A stretch of 64,000 nt of DNA from the NCBI RefSeq assembly GCF_013376415.1, contig NZ_WYET01000009.1, positions 107,870-171,869 of the forward strand. The letters are read 5' to 3'. The notes beneath the pieces are model-generated. The model was not told the DNA's origin and ran no database searches. It saw nothing but the letters and a program-made list of their open reading frames with translations. The position numbers were made by a program, and so were the translations under genes. This stretch comes from Flagellimonas chongwuensis (lineage in GTDB: Bacteria; Bacteroidota; Bacteroidia; Flavobacteriales; Flavobacteriaceae). The first letter of the stretch is position 1. Every line of letters begins with the position of its first letter. Below are positions 47,103 through 55,887 of the stretch, in pieces.

Positions 47103-47130
47103 CAAAGGGGAAGCCTTAGCCTCCCCTTGT
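47103..47130 (-). terminator. Terminator or attenuator after rpsO
   Basis: AAGGGG (47105-47110) pairs with CCCCTT (47123-47128), with an additional inner AGCC/GGCT pairing. On the minus strand TTTTGTTTT follows, directly after the rpsO stop. Confidence 0.75.
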
Positions 47131-47134
47131 GTTT

Positions 47135-47404
47135 TTATTTTCTAATACCTAGTTCTTTAATCAAAGTACGGTATTTTGCAATATCTTTTTTCTTTAGATA
47201 ATCCAAAAGACTACGTCTTTTACCTACCAACGCAACCAAGGAGCGCTCGGTGTTGTAATCTTTGTGGTTTCTCTTAAGGTGTTGTGTCAAGTGGTTGATA
47301 CGGTGAGTGAACAAAGCGATTTGTCCTTCCGTAGAACCGGTGTTGCTCTCAGAGCCGCCGTGTTTCTTAAAAATCTCGGCTTTAACTTCTTTTGTTAAAT
47401 ACAT
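47135..47404 (-). CDS. rpsO: 30S ribosomal protein S15
   Basis: An 89-residue primary 16S rRNA-binding protein. Signature segments are SNTGSTEGQIALFTHRINHL and LVALVGKRRSLLDYLKK. Length is standard. A hairpin in its 5' leader (TGATTG/CAATCA, 47435-47451) could take part in autoregulation, as S15 often controls its own mRNA; this is only inference. Confidence 0.97.
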   Translation of the reverse strand: MYLTKEVKAEIFKKHGGSESNTGSTEGQIALFTHRINHLTQHLKRNHKDYNTERSLVALVGKRRSLLDYLKKKDIAKYRTLIKELGIRK

Positions 47405-47434
47405 TCCAATATTATTTAAATGATTTTTATGTAT

Positions 47435-47451
47435 TGATTGTCTTTCAATCA
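47435..47451 (-). promoter_or_regulatory. Hairpin in the rpsO leader
   Basis: TGATTG pairs with CAATCA around a 5-nt loop, 31 nt before the rpsO start codon and just after the -7 element. Confidence 0.4.
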
Positions 47452-47456
47452 GCGTG

Positions 47457-47486
47457 CAAAGATATGCTTTTATTTGAATTCAAAAG
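47457..47486 (-). promoter_or_regulatory. rpsO promoter
   Basis: On the minus strand TATCTTTG (47457-47464) matches TAnnTTTG. A TTTTG lies 16 bp further upstream as the -33 element, slightly closer than the usual spacing. Confidence 0.55.
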
Positions 47487-47541
47487 ACTTATTAAAAATA
47501 AACTTTGAAGGCAGGTATGCCGTAAAAATCGCATACAAAAC

Positions 47542-47566
47542 AAAAAAATCCCCTAACTCGGGGCCT
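47542..47566 (-). terminator. Intrinsic terminator of accD
   Basis: CCCC (47550-47553) pairs with GGGG (47560-47563) in a short stem, and the minus strand then runs TTTTTTTG. It begins right at the accD stop. Confidence 0.8.
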
Positions 47567-47569
47567 TTT

Positions 47570-48430
47570 TTAGTTTCGTACAGGTTGATTGGTAATCAAA
47601 TCAATGTACAGATTGATTTTTTTCTTCAAGTCCCTACGGTGCGTGATAAAGTCCAAAAATCCATGCTCTTTCAAGAATTCGGATGTTTGGAAGCCATCGG
47701 GAAGATCTTTTCCCGTAGTGTCCTTAACTACCCTTGGCCCGGCAAAACCGATAAGAGCGCCTGGCTCGGCAATATTGATATCTCCCAACATGGCGTAGGA
47801 TGCGGTAGTTCCCCCTGTTGTAGGGTCTGTACATAAAGAAATGTATGGAATCTTTGCATCGGCCAATTGGGCCAACTTAGCTGATGTTTTGGCTAACTGC
47901 ATCAATGATAACGCAGCTTCCATCATACGGGCACCTCCGGATTTGGAAATCATTACAAATGGAATTTTTTTCCTTTTGGCGACATCGATGGCACGAGAAA
48001 TTTTTTCTCCTACCACACTTCCCATAGATCCTCCGATAAACGCAAAATCCATACAGGCTACTACAATATCCTTGCCCCCGGATTTCCCGACAGCTGTTCG
48101 TACAGCGTCTTTCAATCCTGTTTTCTGTTGCGCTGCTTTTAAACGATCGGAATATTTTTTGGTATCCTCGAACTTTAAAGGGTCCTTGGCGGTCATTTTT
48201 GTGTCAAGTTCACGAAACTTGTTATCATCAAAAAGAATCTCAAAATATTCTTTGCTTCCTATTCGTACGTGATAATCATCTTCTGGACTTACGTAAAAGT
48301 TTTTGGCCAGATCTTCGGCCTCAACAATCTTACCGGTAGGGGATTTGTACCACAGCCCCTTGGGGGTGTCCTTTTTTTCCTCCGTAGCGGTCTGTATTCC
48401 TTTTTCCTTTCTTTTAAACCAAGACGACAT
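47570..48430 (-). CDS. accD: Acetyl-CoA carboxylase carboxyltransferase beta subunit, zinc-ribbon Cys residues lost
   Basis: A 286-residue subunit transferring the carboxyl group from biotin to acetyl-CoA in fatty-acid synthesis. The carboxyltransferase core is intact ([48 protein letters not shown]). The N-terminal zinc ribbon keeps its outline ([23 protein letters not shown]), but all four Cys positions are replaced: S30, G33, S48 and D51. It follows fbaA by 27 bp, so the two are probably co-transcribed. Confidence 0.94.
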   Translation of the reverse strand: MSSWFKRKEKGIQTATEEKKDTPKGLWYKSPTGKIVEAEDLAKNFYVSPEDDYHVRIGSKEYFEILFDDNKFRELDTKMTAKDPLKFEDTKKYSDRLKAAQQKTGLKDAVRTAVGKSGGKDIVVACMDFAFIGGSMGSVVGEKISRAIDVAKRKKIPFVMISKSGGARMMEAALSLMQLAKTSAKLAQLADAKIPYISLCTDPTTGGTTASYAMLGDINIAEPGALIGFAGPRVVKDTTGKDLPDGFQTSEFLKEHGFLDFITHRRDLKKKINLYIDLITNQPVRN

Positions 48431-48457
48431 GCAATCAATATTTAGTTAGACTAAGGC

Positions 48458-49525
48458 TTACAAAGTGTTTACGTTGTTCAGGTCCTCGAATGCCTTTTTT
48501 AGACGGGCAATAAAAGTTTTTTGTCCTTCTCTAAGCCATACACGTGGATCGTAATACTTTTTGTTAGGTTGTTCTTCGCCATCAGGATTGCCTATTTGGG
48601 CCTGAAGGTAACCTCCTTTTCCTTGTACATAATCGCGAACCCCTTCCAAAAATGCGTATTGCAAGTCGGTGTCGATGTTCATTTTGATTACCCCGTAACC
48701 GATAGCTTCTCTGATTTCTTCAACTGTAGACCCGGAACCACCGTGGAATACAAAATCGATATGGTTGTGCTCCACTCCGTATTTTTCGGTAATGAACTCT
48801 TGGGAATTCTTAAGGATTTTTGGAGTCAACTTTACGTTTCCTGGCTTGTATACGCCATGTACGTTGCCAAATGCTGCGGCAATGGTAAACCTTGGGCTTA
48901 CTTTAGAAAGTTCTTCGTAAGCGTATGCCACTTCTTCCGGTTGGGTGTACAATTTTGAATCGTCTACATCTGTGTTGTCCACACCGTCTTCTTCACCTCC
49001 GGTAATTCCCAACTCTATCTCCAAGGTCATATCCATTTTGCTCATGCGCTCAAGATAATTCTTGCAGGTTTCAATATTTTCCTCGATCGGCTCTTCTGAA
49101 AGGTCGATCATATGTGAACTGAACAATGATTTGCCAGTTTCTTTATAATGTTTTTCGCTGGCGTCCAAAAGCCCATCGATCCAAGGCAATAATTTTTTTG
49201 CACAATGGTCTGTATGAAGGATTACAGTGGCGCCATAGGCCTCGGCCAATTGGTGTACGTGTTTAGCTCCTGCTACGGCACCCAAAATAGCTGCTTTTTG
49301 ATCTTCGTTGGATAGGCCTTTACCTGCATTGAACTGGGCTCCTCCATTAGAAAATTGAATGATTACAGGGGAATTCAATGTTGCGGCAGTTTCCATCACA
49401 GCATTGATGCTATCTGAACCGATTACGTTTACGGCCGGAAGCGCATATCCGTTTTCTTTTGCATGGTTGAAAATTGCCTGTACTTCATCACCGGTAGCGA
49501 CACCGGGCTTGATATTGTGGGACAT
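48458..49525 (-). CDS. fbaA: Class II fructose-bisphosphate aldolase
   Basis: A 355-residue zinc-dependent glycolytic and gluconeogenic aldolase. Motifs are PVIIQFSNGGAQF, VILHTDHCAKK (metal His), EIELGITGGEEDGVDN, and FVFHGGSGST near the C-terminus; YGVIKMNIDTDLQYAF contacts substrate phosphate. This is the class IIA type. A -7-like TACTTTTG lies at 49556-49563 on the minus strand. Confidence 0.95.
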   Translation of the reverse strand: MSHNIKPGVATGDEVQAIFNHAKENGYALPAVNVIGSDSINAVMETAATLNSPVIIQFSNGGAQFNAGKGLSNEDQKAAILGAVAGAKHVHQLAEAYGATVILHTDHCAKKLLPWIDGLLDASEKHYKETGKSLFSSHMIDLSEEPIEENIETCKNYLERMSKMDMTLEIELGITGGEEDGVDNTDVDDSKLYTQPEEVAYAYEELSKVSPRFTIAAAFGNVHGVYKPGNVKLTPKILKNSQEFITEKYGVEHNHIDFVFHGGSGSTVEEIREAIGYGVIKMNIDTDLQYAFLEGVRDYVQGKGGYLQAQIGNPDGEEQPNKKYYDPRVWLREGQKTFIARLKKAFEDLNNVNTL

Positions 49526-49555
49526 AGTTATATTGGTTTCGAATTAAATAGGAAA

Positions 49556-49563
49556 CAAAAGTA
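49556..49563 (-). promoter_or_regulatory. -7 element upstream of fbaA-accD
   Basis: TACTTTTG on the minus strand matches TAnnTTTG, about 30 bp before the fbaA start. No clear -33 TTG is seen. Confidence 0.45.
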
Positions 49564-49577
49564 ATAAATTATTTGCT

Positions 49578-52166
49578 CTAGAAAGGATAATTGATACCTA
49601 TGTTAAAGGCAGCTTGTTTAAAGTTGTACCCATCGAACCAACGAGCGGACCCATCTTTGGCGGGATTGTAGGTTTTGAAACCGACGTCCAACCTAAATAC
49701 AAAGTAGGTGAAATCATACCGAAGACCTACCCCGGTACCCAATGCGAGGTCGCCAAGGGAAGAGAATCCAGTGAAAATGGCGTCTGGATTTGTTTCGCTA
49801 TCGAATACGTTCCAGATGTTACCGGCATCTGCGAAAAGGGCACCTTTTACATCGCCAGCTATCGGGAACCTGTATTCAAGGTTCAGTGCAATTTTTAGGT
49901 TAGCTTCGTTAAAATCATTGATGTTGTCTGTTTTTCCTGGACCAAGCTCGTAAGCGTTCCAAGCACGGTTGTCGTTGGAGCCCCCGGCAAAGTAACTCCG
50001 AACAAAGGGAATATTGTCTGAATTGCCATAAGGAATTGCCAAACCGGTGAAGCTCCTAAAGGCAATTACCTGCGAGCCGCCTATTTCCCAGTGCCGTATA
50101 TAATCGAACTCGGTTTTTACATATTGGGAATAGGGAACACTGAAAACAAGATTCTGTCCGTTGTCATTTTTGTTGAAAGGAATTACGTTGGTGAGCAGTG
50201 AAAGCATGGCACCGGCACTTTCAACTTTTATTCGATATTGATAAAAATCGAGGTCGTTGATGCCTGATTTACTGTTTTTGGTGTGGGTGAAATTGGTCGC
50301 GAAAATAAGGTTGTTTTCCGTTAATCTTCTGCGTCTTTCTTCAATGCTGTTGACCAATTCTTTGTCCTCCGCGCTTACAGGAATCGAATCATTCAATATG
50401 TTTCGAACAAAACCATTCGCCCCTGTTGGGATGCTAAGTACCGGTTCGTCATCAACATCTTCCAAAGGTCTGAAGTATTGTGAATATTGCGGATCGTCCT
50501 GAAATTGGTCGGCAACCCTGTTCAAGTTGGAAAATGTATTTCTGTATACGTTGTAAAAATTGTCAGGATTTACGTTTCTTACAAATTCGACATTCAGCAG
50601 TTCAATGTTGTTTTTCAGCCTTTCAGAAGGTGTCCAATTAAAGGAAAGTATGGAGTTCAGGGATTGTTTGTCCAGCCCAATGTTTCGTTGGAAGTTGGTA
50701 CCTGCCGACAATCGGGTCTGGGGCAACATATAATAAGGAATAATGCCTTCTGTGTTAAAGGGGAGCCAGATGCGGGGAAAGGTGATGTTGACATCTCCAC
50801 CGAGTTCCGATGTAAAATTTCCATCCGATAGGGAGGCATCACTCAATAAACCGATGGAACCCCTTGCAGAAATGTTCAATGTCTCCGCACCTCCAAAAAC
50901 GTTCCTTGTGATAACGGATGCACTAAAAGCAGTCCCCACCTGTTGAATATTGGAATGGGTAACATCAAAATTTAGATTTAATGAATATTTGGGCTTGGCC
51001 GCCAGATAAATGTTTGTTTCCAGTTGTGTTTGGGTGGAGTCCGGGATAAACTCGATGTTGGGGTATTTAAAAGTATTCAGGTTGGTGATTTGTCGGTAGG
51101 TCCGTATCCTGTCCAAATCACGGTAAATACTGTCTTTTTCAAAGAAAATCGCATCGGTCAGCGCTTTGGGACGATATCTGAGCTTTCCACTATATATAAT
51201 GTTGTGGTTGTCGTATTCAAGTGTTTTTAAGGAGTCTGAGTTTCCGTTCAGGTCATAGTCAGCATAGATATTGATTTTTCTGTGCCGTGCCACTTTGTAG
51301 GGCATGTTGGTGTCCGTGGTATCATTAGTGCTCCTAAACTTGCGGATGTTTAGTTCCACATCCATCAATTGGTCGTCCGAGGCTTGGGTGGTATCCCTAA
51401 AGATATTGTAGTTTATGGAGCTTTCTTGAAAATTGTACACGCCAGAATTTCGGAAAAGGGCGGTAAGGCGCTCACGCTCTAAAGTGAAATTGTCCAGATC
51501 AAATTGTTGTCCCTGTTTTACAAAACTACCTTTAACAGCTTGGTTGTAAATGGAATCCAGTTCGGGGGAGGTGATGTTTTTCTGAATCGTGTCCACAATG
51601 TAAGGTTTGTTCAAAGTAACACGGTACTCTATTTGGGCCTTTTTCACTTTTTTACCCTCAATGATTTCGTACTCGCCTGTGTTGTTGAAATATCCTTTGC
51701 TGTTGTAATAAGATTCGAGCTTACTTACGGATTTGCTGGTTTTTGAAGTGTCAATGACCACAGGAGGTTCTCCGATTCTTTTGAGAAATTCGCTATATCC
51801 TTTCACCAAAAACGATTCCTGTAATCTATAAACCTGTTTTTCGGACAATAGGTTTTTCAGTCGTTTTTCCCTTTTTTCTTTTCGGTTTAACCAGTCTTGG
51901 AAAGATGAGTCGGGATTTTCCTTGGCCAGATTGTACAGATTTAATTTTAAAGGATAGCCAAGTACGCTGCTGTTCGGTTTTTGGGTGATCAGGCCTTTGA
52001 TTTCGGCATTTGTCACTTTTTCTTCATCTACCAAAATGATGTTCTTGGTGAGCAATAATTCATCCTCCCCGACCTTTTTTAAGGTATTGCAGCCAAAAAT
52101 ACTGAGCAAAAGCAACAATAATCCTATTTTTGCCCAGTTGCCCCTTACACCAAAATAACCACTCAT
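49578..52166 (-). CDS. TamL-like lipidated BamA/TamA family outer membrane protein
   Basis: An 862-residue Omp85-type protein. The start at 52166 gives a signal peptide with lipobox (LLLLLLSIFGC), so the N-terminus should be lipidated; Bacteroidota TamA homologues with this feature are called TamL. POTRA-like segments follow (NAEIKGLITQKPNSSVLG, LESYYNSKGYFNNTGEYEI), then a 16-strand barrel ending NFKQAAFNIGINYPF with terminal aromatic. RSYFAGGSNDNRAW is the barrel's conserved loop. No tamB is next to it. A frame extension to 52208 would overlap the divergent methyltransferase. Confidence 0.85.
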   Translation of the reverse strand: MSGYFGVRGNWAKIGLLLLLLSIFGCNTLKKVGEDELLLTKNIILVDEEKVTNAEIKGLITQKPNSSVLGYPLKLNLYNLAKENPDSSFQDWLNRKEKREKRLKNLLSEKQVYRLQESFLVKGYSEFLKRIGEPPVVIDTSKTSKSVSKLESYYNSKGYFNNTGEYEIIEGKKVKKAQIEYRVTLNKPYIVDTIQKNITSPELDSIYNQAVKGSFVKQGQQFDLDNFTLERERLTALFRNSGVYNFQESSINYNIFRDTTQASDDQLMDVELNIRKFRSTNDTTDTNMPYKVARHRKINIYADYDLNGNSDSLKTLEYDNHNIIYSGKLRYRPKALTDAIFFEKDSIYRDLDRIRTYRQITNLNTFKYPNIEFIPDSTQTQLETNIYLAAKPKYSLNLNFDVTHSNIQQVGTAFSASVITRNVFGGAETLNISARGSIGLLSDASLSDGNFTSELGGDVNITFPRIWLPFNTEGIIPYYMLPQTRLSAGTNFQRNIGLDKQSLNSILSFNWTPSERLKNNIELLNVEFVRNVNPDNFYNVYRNTFSNLNRVADQFQDDPQYSQYFRPLEDVDDEPVLSIPTGANGFVRNILNDSIPVSAEDKELVNSIEERRRRLTENNLIFATNFTHTKNSKSGINDLDFYQYRIKVESAGAMLSLLTNVIPFNKNDNGQNLVFSVPYSQYVKTEFDYIRHWEIGGSQVIAFRSFTGLAIPYGNSDNIPFVRSYFAGGSNDNRAWNAYELGPGKTDNINDFNEANLKIALNLEYRFPIAGDVKGALFADAGNIWNVFDSETNPDAIFTGFSSLGDLALGTGVGLRYDFTYFVFRLDVGFKTYNPAKDGSARWFDGYNFKQAAFNIGINYPF

Positions 52167-52190
52167 AGAAGCCAAAAATACACGATTTAG

Positions 52191-52910
52191 ATGGTTACAA
52201 AAAACCAAATTAAGCTAGTTGTTAGCCTAAAGCAAAAAAAGTACCGATCTCAACATGGACTATTTGTTGTTGAGGGCGAAAAGCTTGTGGATGAGTTGTT
52301 GAAAGCGGGGTTAAAACCTTACCAGATTTTTGTGGATGATAGTCTTGTTGCCCATAAATTTGACGAAGCTGAGTTGGTTTCCACCAAAACGTTGAAACAG
52401 ATGAGCAGCCTGACCCATCCCAGCGGCGTACTTGGTGTTTTTCATATGATGGCTCCAAGTTCCGGGGATTACTCAGATTGGACCGTGGTGTTGGATGCCG
52501 TTAGGGACCCGGGCAATTTGGGAACCATTATCCGGCTTTGTGATTGGTTCGGGATAGGGCAATTGGTGTGCTCTACCGACACGGTGGATTGCTATAATCC
52601 AAAAGTATTGCAGGCCACCATGGGTTCCATTGCCCGAGTGAAGGTCATATATACAGAGCTTGAATCCTTCTTGGCCAAAAGCGAAGTCCCTATTTACGGT
52701 GCTTATATGGACGGTGAGCCGGTTTATGGTTCCAATTTAGCTGAAAAAGGGATTCTTGTTATGGGCAACGAGGCCAACGGTGTTTCTGCGGAGGTTGGAA
52801 AATTCATCACCAAAAAAATCTCCATTCCACAATTTGGTGGAACTACTGCGGAAAGTTTAAATGTGGCCATGGCCACGGCAATTCTCCTTAACGAAATCCG
52901 GAGAGGATAG
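52191..52910 (+). CDS. TrmH/SpoU family RNA 2'-O-methyltransferase
   Basis: A 239-residue SPOUT enzyme. The N-terminal substrate-binding part includes KYRSQHGLFVVEGEKLVDELL. The SPOUT signatures are VVLDAVRDPGNLGTIIR, VMGNEANGVS and AESLNVAMATAIL, which form the trefoil-knot SAM site. The modified nucleotide, in 23S rRNA or tRNA, is not determinable. It diverges from the TamL-like gene with only 24 bp between starts, so the promoters must overlap coding sequence. Confidence 0.92.
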   Translation: MVTKNQIKLVVSLKQKKYRSQHGLFVVEGEKLVDELLKAGLKPYQIFVDDSLVAHKFDEAELVSTKTLKQMSSLTHPSGVLGVFHMMAPSSGDYSDWTVVLDAVRDPGNLGTIIRLCDWFGIGQLVCSTDTVDCYNPKVLQATMGSIARVKVIYTELESFLAKSEVPIYGAYMDGEPVYGSNLAEKGILVMGNEANGVSAEVGKFITKKISIPQFGGTTAESLNVAMATAILLNEIRRG

Positions 52911-52911
52911 G

Positions 52912-53610
52912 TTATTCAAAAGTAAAATTGATGAAGATTCCGCGCGTGCGCATGGCGGCAATATTGCCAGTCCAAGGACTATTGGGGTCGGCATCGGGGA
53001 CCAACTCGTCTGTAAGGGCAAAAACCCCTCGAATGGATGGGGTAAACTTAAAATACTCCGTGTAGAAATCAATCCCAAAACCAACTTCGTACCCGTACAC
53101 ATTTTGTTTCATCCTAAACTGGCCACTGCTGTTGTCGTCCAAACTATCTTCGTTGCTTCCTAAATTGATGGAAGTGTATAGCCCTCCAACAATAAATGGT
53201 CTCCAGTTTCCGATTCTTCGGGTACTCGCCTTGAGCAATAAAGGAAATCGAATATAGGTGGAGCGCACCTCGCGAAGCGCGTCGTTCTCCGTAGTGAACC
53301 CAGGAAAGCCCAATGTTCTTGCTGAATAGAGCAGGCCTGGCTCAAAACGGGCATCCAAAAACTCATTGATTCGAAGCTCCCCAATCAATCCAACATTGAA
53401 TCCCAGACTTTTATCCACCAATATATCTTGCCCAATATCGTCTTTGTACTCAAATTGAAAATCATATTGGTTAAAACCTAGATAGTATCCCCAGTTCAGA
53501 AGTTTTTTGTCCTCGTTCTGAAGGTTGAGGATGGGATCGCTTCCAAATTGGGCAACGGCCATTTGGTTCGACAATACGATAAGTCCAAATAGGATCAGGA
53601 GATTTTTCAT
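52912..53610 (-). CDS. porT: Type IX secretion component PorT
   Basis: A 232-residue outer-membrane beta-barrel protein with a signal peptide (MKNLLILFGLIVLSNQMAVAQ). The barrel part alternates strands such as FNVGLIGELRINEFLDARFEPGL and YGYEVGFGIDFYTEYFKF, and ends in ...GIFINFTFE with a terminal aromatic. Its place directly after ubiE matches the porT locus of gliding flavobacteria. PorT is needed for type IX secretion, which also serves the gldB/gldC-dependent machinery. The ATG at 53610 follows the ubiE stop by four bases. Confidence 0.88.
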   Translation of the reverse strand: MKNLLILFGLIVLSNQMAVAQFGSDPILNLQNEDKKLLNWGYYLGFNQYDFQFEYKDDIGQDILVDKSLGFNVGLIGELRINEFLDARFEPGLLYSARTLGFPGFTTENDALREVRSTYIRFPLLLKASTRRIGNWRPFIVGGLYTSINLGSNEDSLDDNSSGQFRMKQNVYGYEVGFGIDFYTEYFKFTPSIRGVFALTDELVPDADPNSPWTGNIAAMRTRGIFINFTFE

Positions 53611-53614
53611 CAAT

Positions 53615-54343
53615 CTATTTTGAAGCAACATAAATGGATGCTACACCCATTGTTTGTGGTTTGTTCTCTATTCCTATAAACCCGATTTTCTTCAAAATAT
53701 TGTTGAAAGCCTGTCCATGAGGAAAAACTGAAGCCGATTCACTCAAATATTTGTAAGCGGACCTATCTTTTGAGAATAAATTGCCAATGGAGGGCAGTAC
53801 GTATTTTGTGTAGATTTTATAACCCTGTTTAAAAGGTGTTCTAGTGGGGACCGAGGTCTCCAAGACCACAAAATTTCCTCCAGGCCTCAATACCCTATGG
53901 ATTTCTTCCAGTCCCTTTTCCAAGTTTTCGAAGTTCCGTACCCCAAACGCTACGGTGATGGCGTCAAAGGAGTTGTCTTCAAACGGCAGGTTTTCGCTAT
54001 CACCAACGACCATTTCGATAGTGTTCTGTAAGTTTTTGTTGGCTACTTTTTTCTTTCCAACTTCCAACATTCCGGGAGAAAGGTCGAGTCCAATAATGTT
54101 CTTCGCCCCCGTATTGGCCATGGCTATGGCGAGGTCTCCCGTGCCGGTAGCTATATCAAGGATGGAATCGGGTGACTTCTCTTTTAAAAAGGCCACTATT
54201 TTCTTGCGCCATTTTACATCTGTTCCAAAGGAAATAACGCGGTTAAGCCCATCGTAGTTCCCAGAAATGTTATCGAACATTTGCTTTACTTGCTCCTTTT
54301 TGCCGAGCTCAGATTCTTTGTAAGGTTTTACCTTTTCCGACAT
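53615..54343 (-). CDS. ubiE: Demethylmenaquinone methyltransferase UbiE/MenG
   Basis: A 242-residue SAM-dependent C-methyltransferase that completes menaquinone. Motif I is [14 protein letters not shown], preceded by [28 protein letters not shown] and [16 protein letters not shown] follow. The ATG at 54343 ([11 protein letters not shown]) is preferred over one nine codons upstream (MYICQQIKA) because the promoter at 54360 would leave no leader for the longer form. Confidence 0.93.
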   Translation of the reverse strand: MSEKVKPYKESELGKKEQVKQMFDNISGNYDGLNRVISFGTDVKWRKKIVAFLKEKSPDSILDIATGTGDLAIAMANTGAKNIIGLDLSPGMLEVGKKKVANKNLQNTIEMVVGDSENLPFEDNSFDAITVAFGVRNFENLEKGLEEIHRVLRPGGNFVVLETSVPTRTPFKQGYKIYTKYVLPSIGNLFSKDRSAYKYLSESASVFPHGQAFNNILKKIGFIGIENKPQTMGVASIYVASK

Positions 54344-54359
54344 AGCTTTTATTTGCTGG

Positions 54360-54395
54360 CAAATATACAACTTAGGTTAGGGGATGCGGACAAAA
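54360..54395 (-). promoter_or_regulatory. Promoter of ubiE-porT
   Basis: On the minus strand TTTTTG, 23 bp and TATATTTG: both -33 and -7 elements with standard spacing. The -7 lies 17 bp before the chosen ubiE start. Confidence 0.7.
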
Positions 54396-54404
54396 ATATT
54401 TGTG

Positions 54405-54412
54405 TAATTTTG
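54405..54412 (+). promoter_or_regulatory. -7 element upstream of trkA
   Basis: TAATTTTG matches TAnnTTTG and faces away from the ubiE promoter. It leaves a leader of about 120 nt before trkA, which includes a short reading frame. Confidence 0.45.
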
Positions 54413-54451
54413 CCCTCCAAAGGGATTTATTTTCCGTATTTGGTTAAAAGT

Positions 54452-54541
54452 ATGGAGTTTACGTATAGCATACCATTCTTAGTGTCGGTTGCAGCGTGCA
54501 AACCGAAGTTATTTAAGAACACATCCTATTCTATTCAATGA
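54452..54541 (+). CDS. Possible 29-residue leader peptide overlapping the trkA start
   Basis: An ATG frame reading MEFTYSIPFLVSVAACK... ends in TGA that overlaps the trkA ATG as ATGA. The arrangement permits translational coupling. Nothing shows that it is translated; the upstream frame is also open without a start, so chance is possible. Confidence 0.3.
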   Translation: MEFTYSIPFLVSVAACKPKLFKNTSYSIQ

Positions 54542-55887
54542 GAATAATTATTGCAGGTGCTGGTGAAGTTGGATTTCATTTGGCAAAACTATTGTCCTAC
54601 GAAGCGCAGGAAATCACTTTGATCGATACGGATAAGGAACGACTGTCCTATGCGGATACCCATTTGGATATAAGGGTACTCCGTGGAGATGCTACATCCA
54701 TACAAGTGCTACAGGATGCCGATGTTGACGGTTCGGATCTGGTTATCGGGGTCACTGCTTCGGAGACCACCAATCTTACCCTTTGTGTGCTGGCAAAACA
54801 GTTGGGGTGCAAGCGTACCATGGCACGGATTTCCAATACGGAGTTCATGGACAACAGGGAACTTATTAGGTTTGAGCAGTTGGGAATCGATGAGTTGATC
54901 TCACCAGAGCGTCTTGCCGCTACAGAGATTCAGCTAATGCTGAATCAATCTGCATTTAACGATACGTATCAATTTGAAGAAGGATTGCTGACCATGTTCG
55001 GTGTGATTCTTCCCAAGACCGCACCTTTTGTGGGCAAGATGGTAAAGGAAGCCGCAAGGATCTTTCCTGAACTCAACTTTATGCCCATTGCACTACAACG
55101 AAAAGGAACACAATTCACTCTGATTCCAAGGGGTGATACTGTTTTTAAGGAGGGGGATCAAGTCTATTTCATTACATCGGATAAAGGGGTCGAGGAGCTG
55201 TACAAGCTCTCCGGCATGCAAAAACAGGATATCAAGAATGTTATGATACTGGGCGGAAGCAAGGTAGGCTACAAAACGGCGCGCGACCTTTGTAATAAAA
55301 AATTCAACGTCAAACTTATTGAGAAAAATAAGGAGAAGGCCTTTGATATTGCCGATGAATTGCCGCATGCGCTTGTTATCAATGGCGATGGGCGTAATGT
55401 GGAATTGTTGGAAGAGGAGAGCCTAGAGTCCATGGACGCCTTTATCGCGGTAACGGGTAATTCCGAAACCAATATTATGTCGTGCTTGGTGGCCAAGAAC
55501 AAGAAAATCAAAAAAACCATAGCCTTGGTAGAGAACATGGACTATTTCCAGTTGTCACATTCCATTGGGGTGGATACCCTCATCAATAAAAAACTACTTG
55601 CGGCAAACAGTATATTCCGGTATATCAGAAAAGGAGAGGTGCTGGCCCTCACCCGCCTGAACAATTTAAATGCCGAGATTTTGGAGTTTGAGGTGAAGGC
55701 GTCCTCGCTGGTGAACGGGGAAATCATCCGTGAGCTTAACTTTCCAAGAGAGGCGAGCATAGGTGGTGTTATCCGTAATGGGGAAGGAATTATAGCACTG
55801 GGTGACTTTAGGATTGCCGAAGGTGATAAAGTGGTGGTGTGTTGTTTGCCCAAAGCCATTCCTCGTATAGAAAAGCTGTTCCTCTAA
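54538..55887 (+). CDS. trkA: Trk potassium uptake system NAD-binding subunit TrkA
   Basis: A 449-residue cytosolic regulator of the TrkH channel. It contains two RCK modules, each with a Rossmann motif (IIIAGAGEVGFHLAKLL at the start and VMILGGSKVGYKTARDL near residue 233) followed by a TrkA-C domain. This is the full-length double-RCK form. Its TAA shares its last base with the trkH ATG (TAATG). Confidence 0.95.
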   Translation: MRIIIAGAGEVGFHLAKLLSYEAQEITLIDTDKERLSYADTHLDIRVLRGDATSIQVLQDADVDGSDLVIGVTASETTNLTLCVLAKQLGCKRTMARISNTEFMDNRELIRFEQLGIDELISPERLAATEIQLMLNQSAFNDTYQFEEGLLTMFGVILPKTAPFVGKMVKEAARIFPELNFMPIALQRKGTQFTLIPRGDTVFKEGDQVYFITSDKGVEELYKLSGMQKQDIKNVMILGGSKVGYKTARDLCNKKFNVKLIEKNKEKAFDIADELPHALVINGDGRNVELLEEESLESMDAFIAVTGNSETNIMSCLVAKNKKIKKTIALVENMDYFQLSHSIGVDTLINKKLLAANSIFRYIRKGEVLALTRLNNLNAEILEFEVKASSLVNGEIIRELNFPREASIGGVIRNGEGIIALGDFRIAEGDKVVVCCLPKAIPRIEKLFL

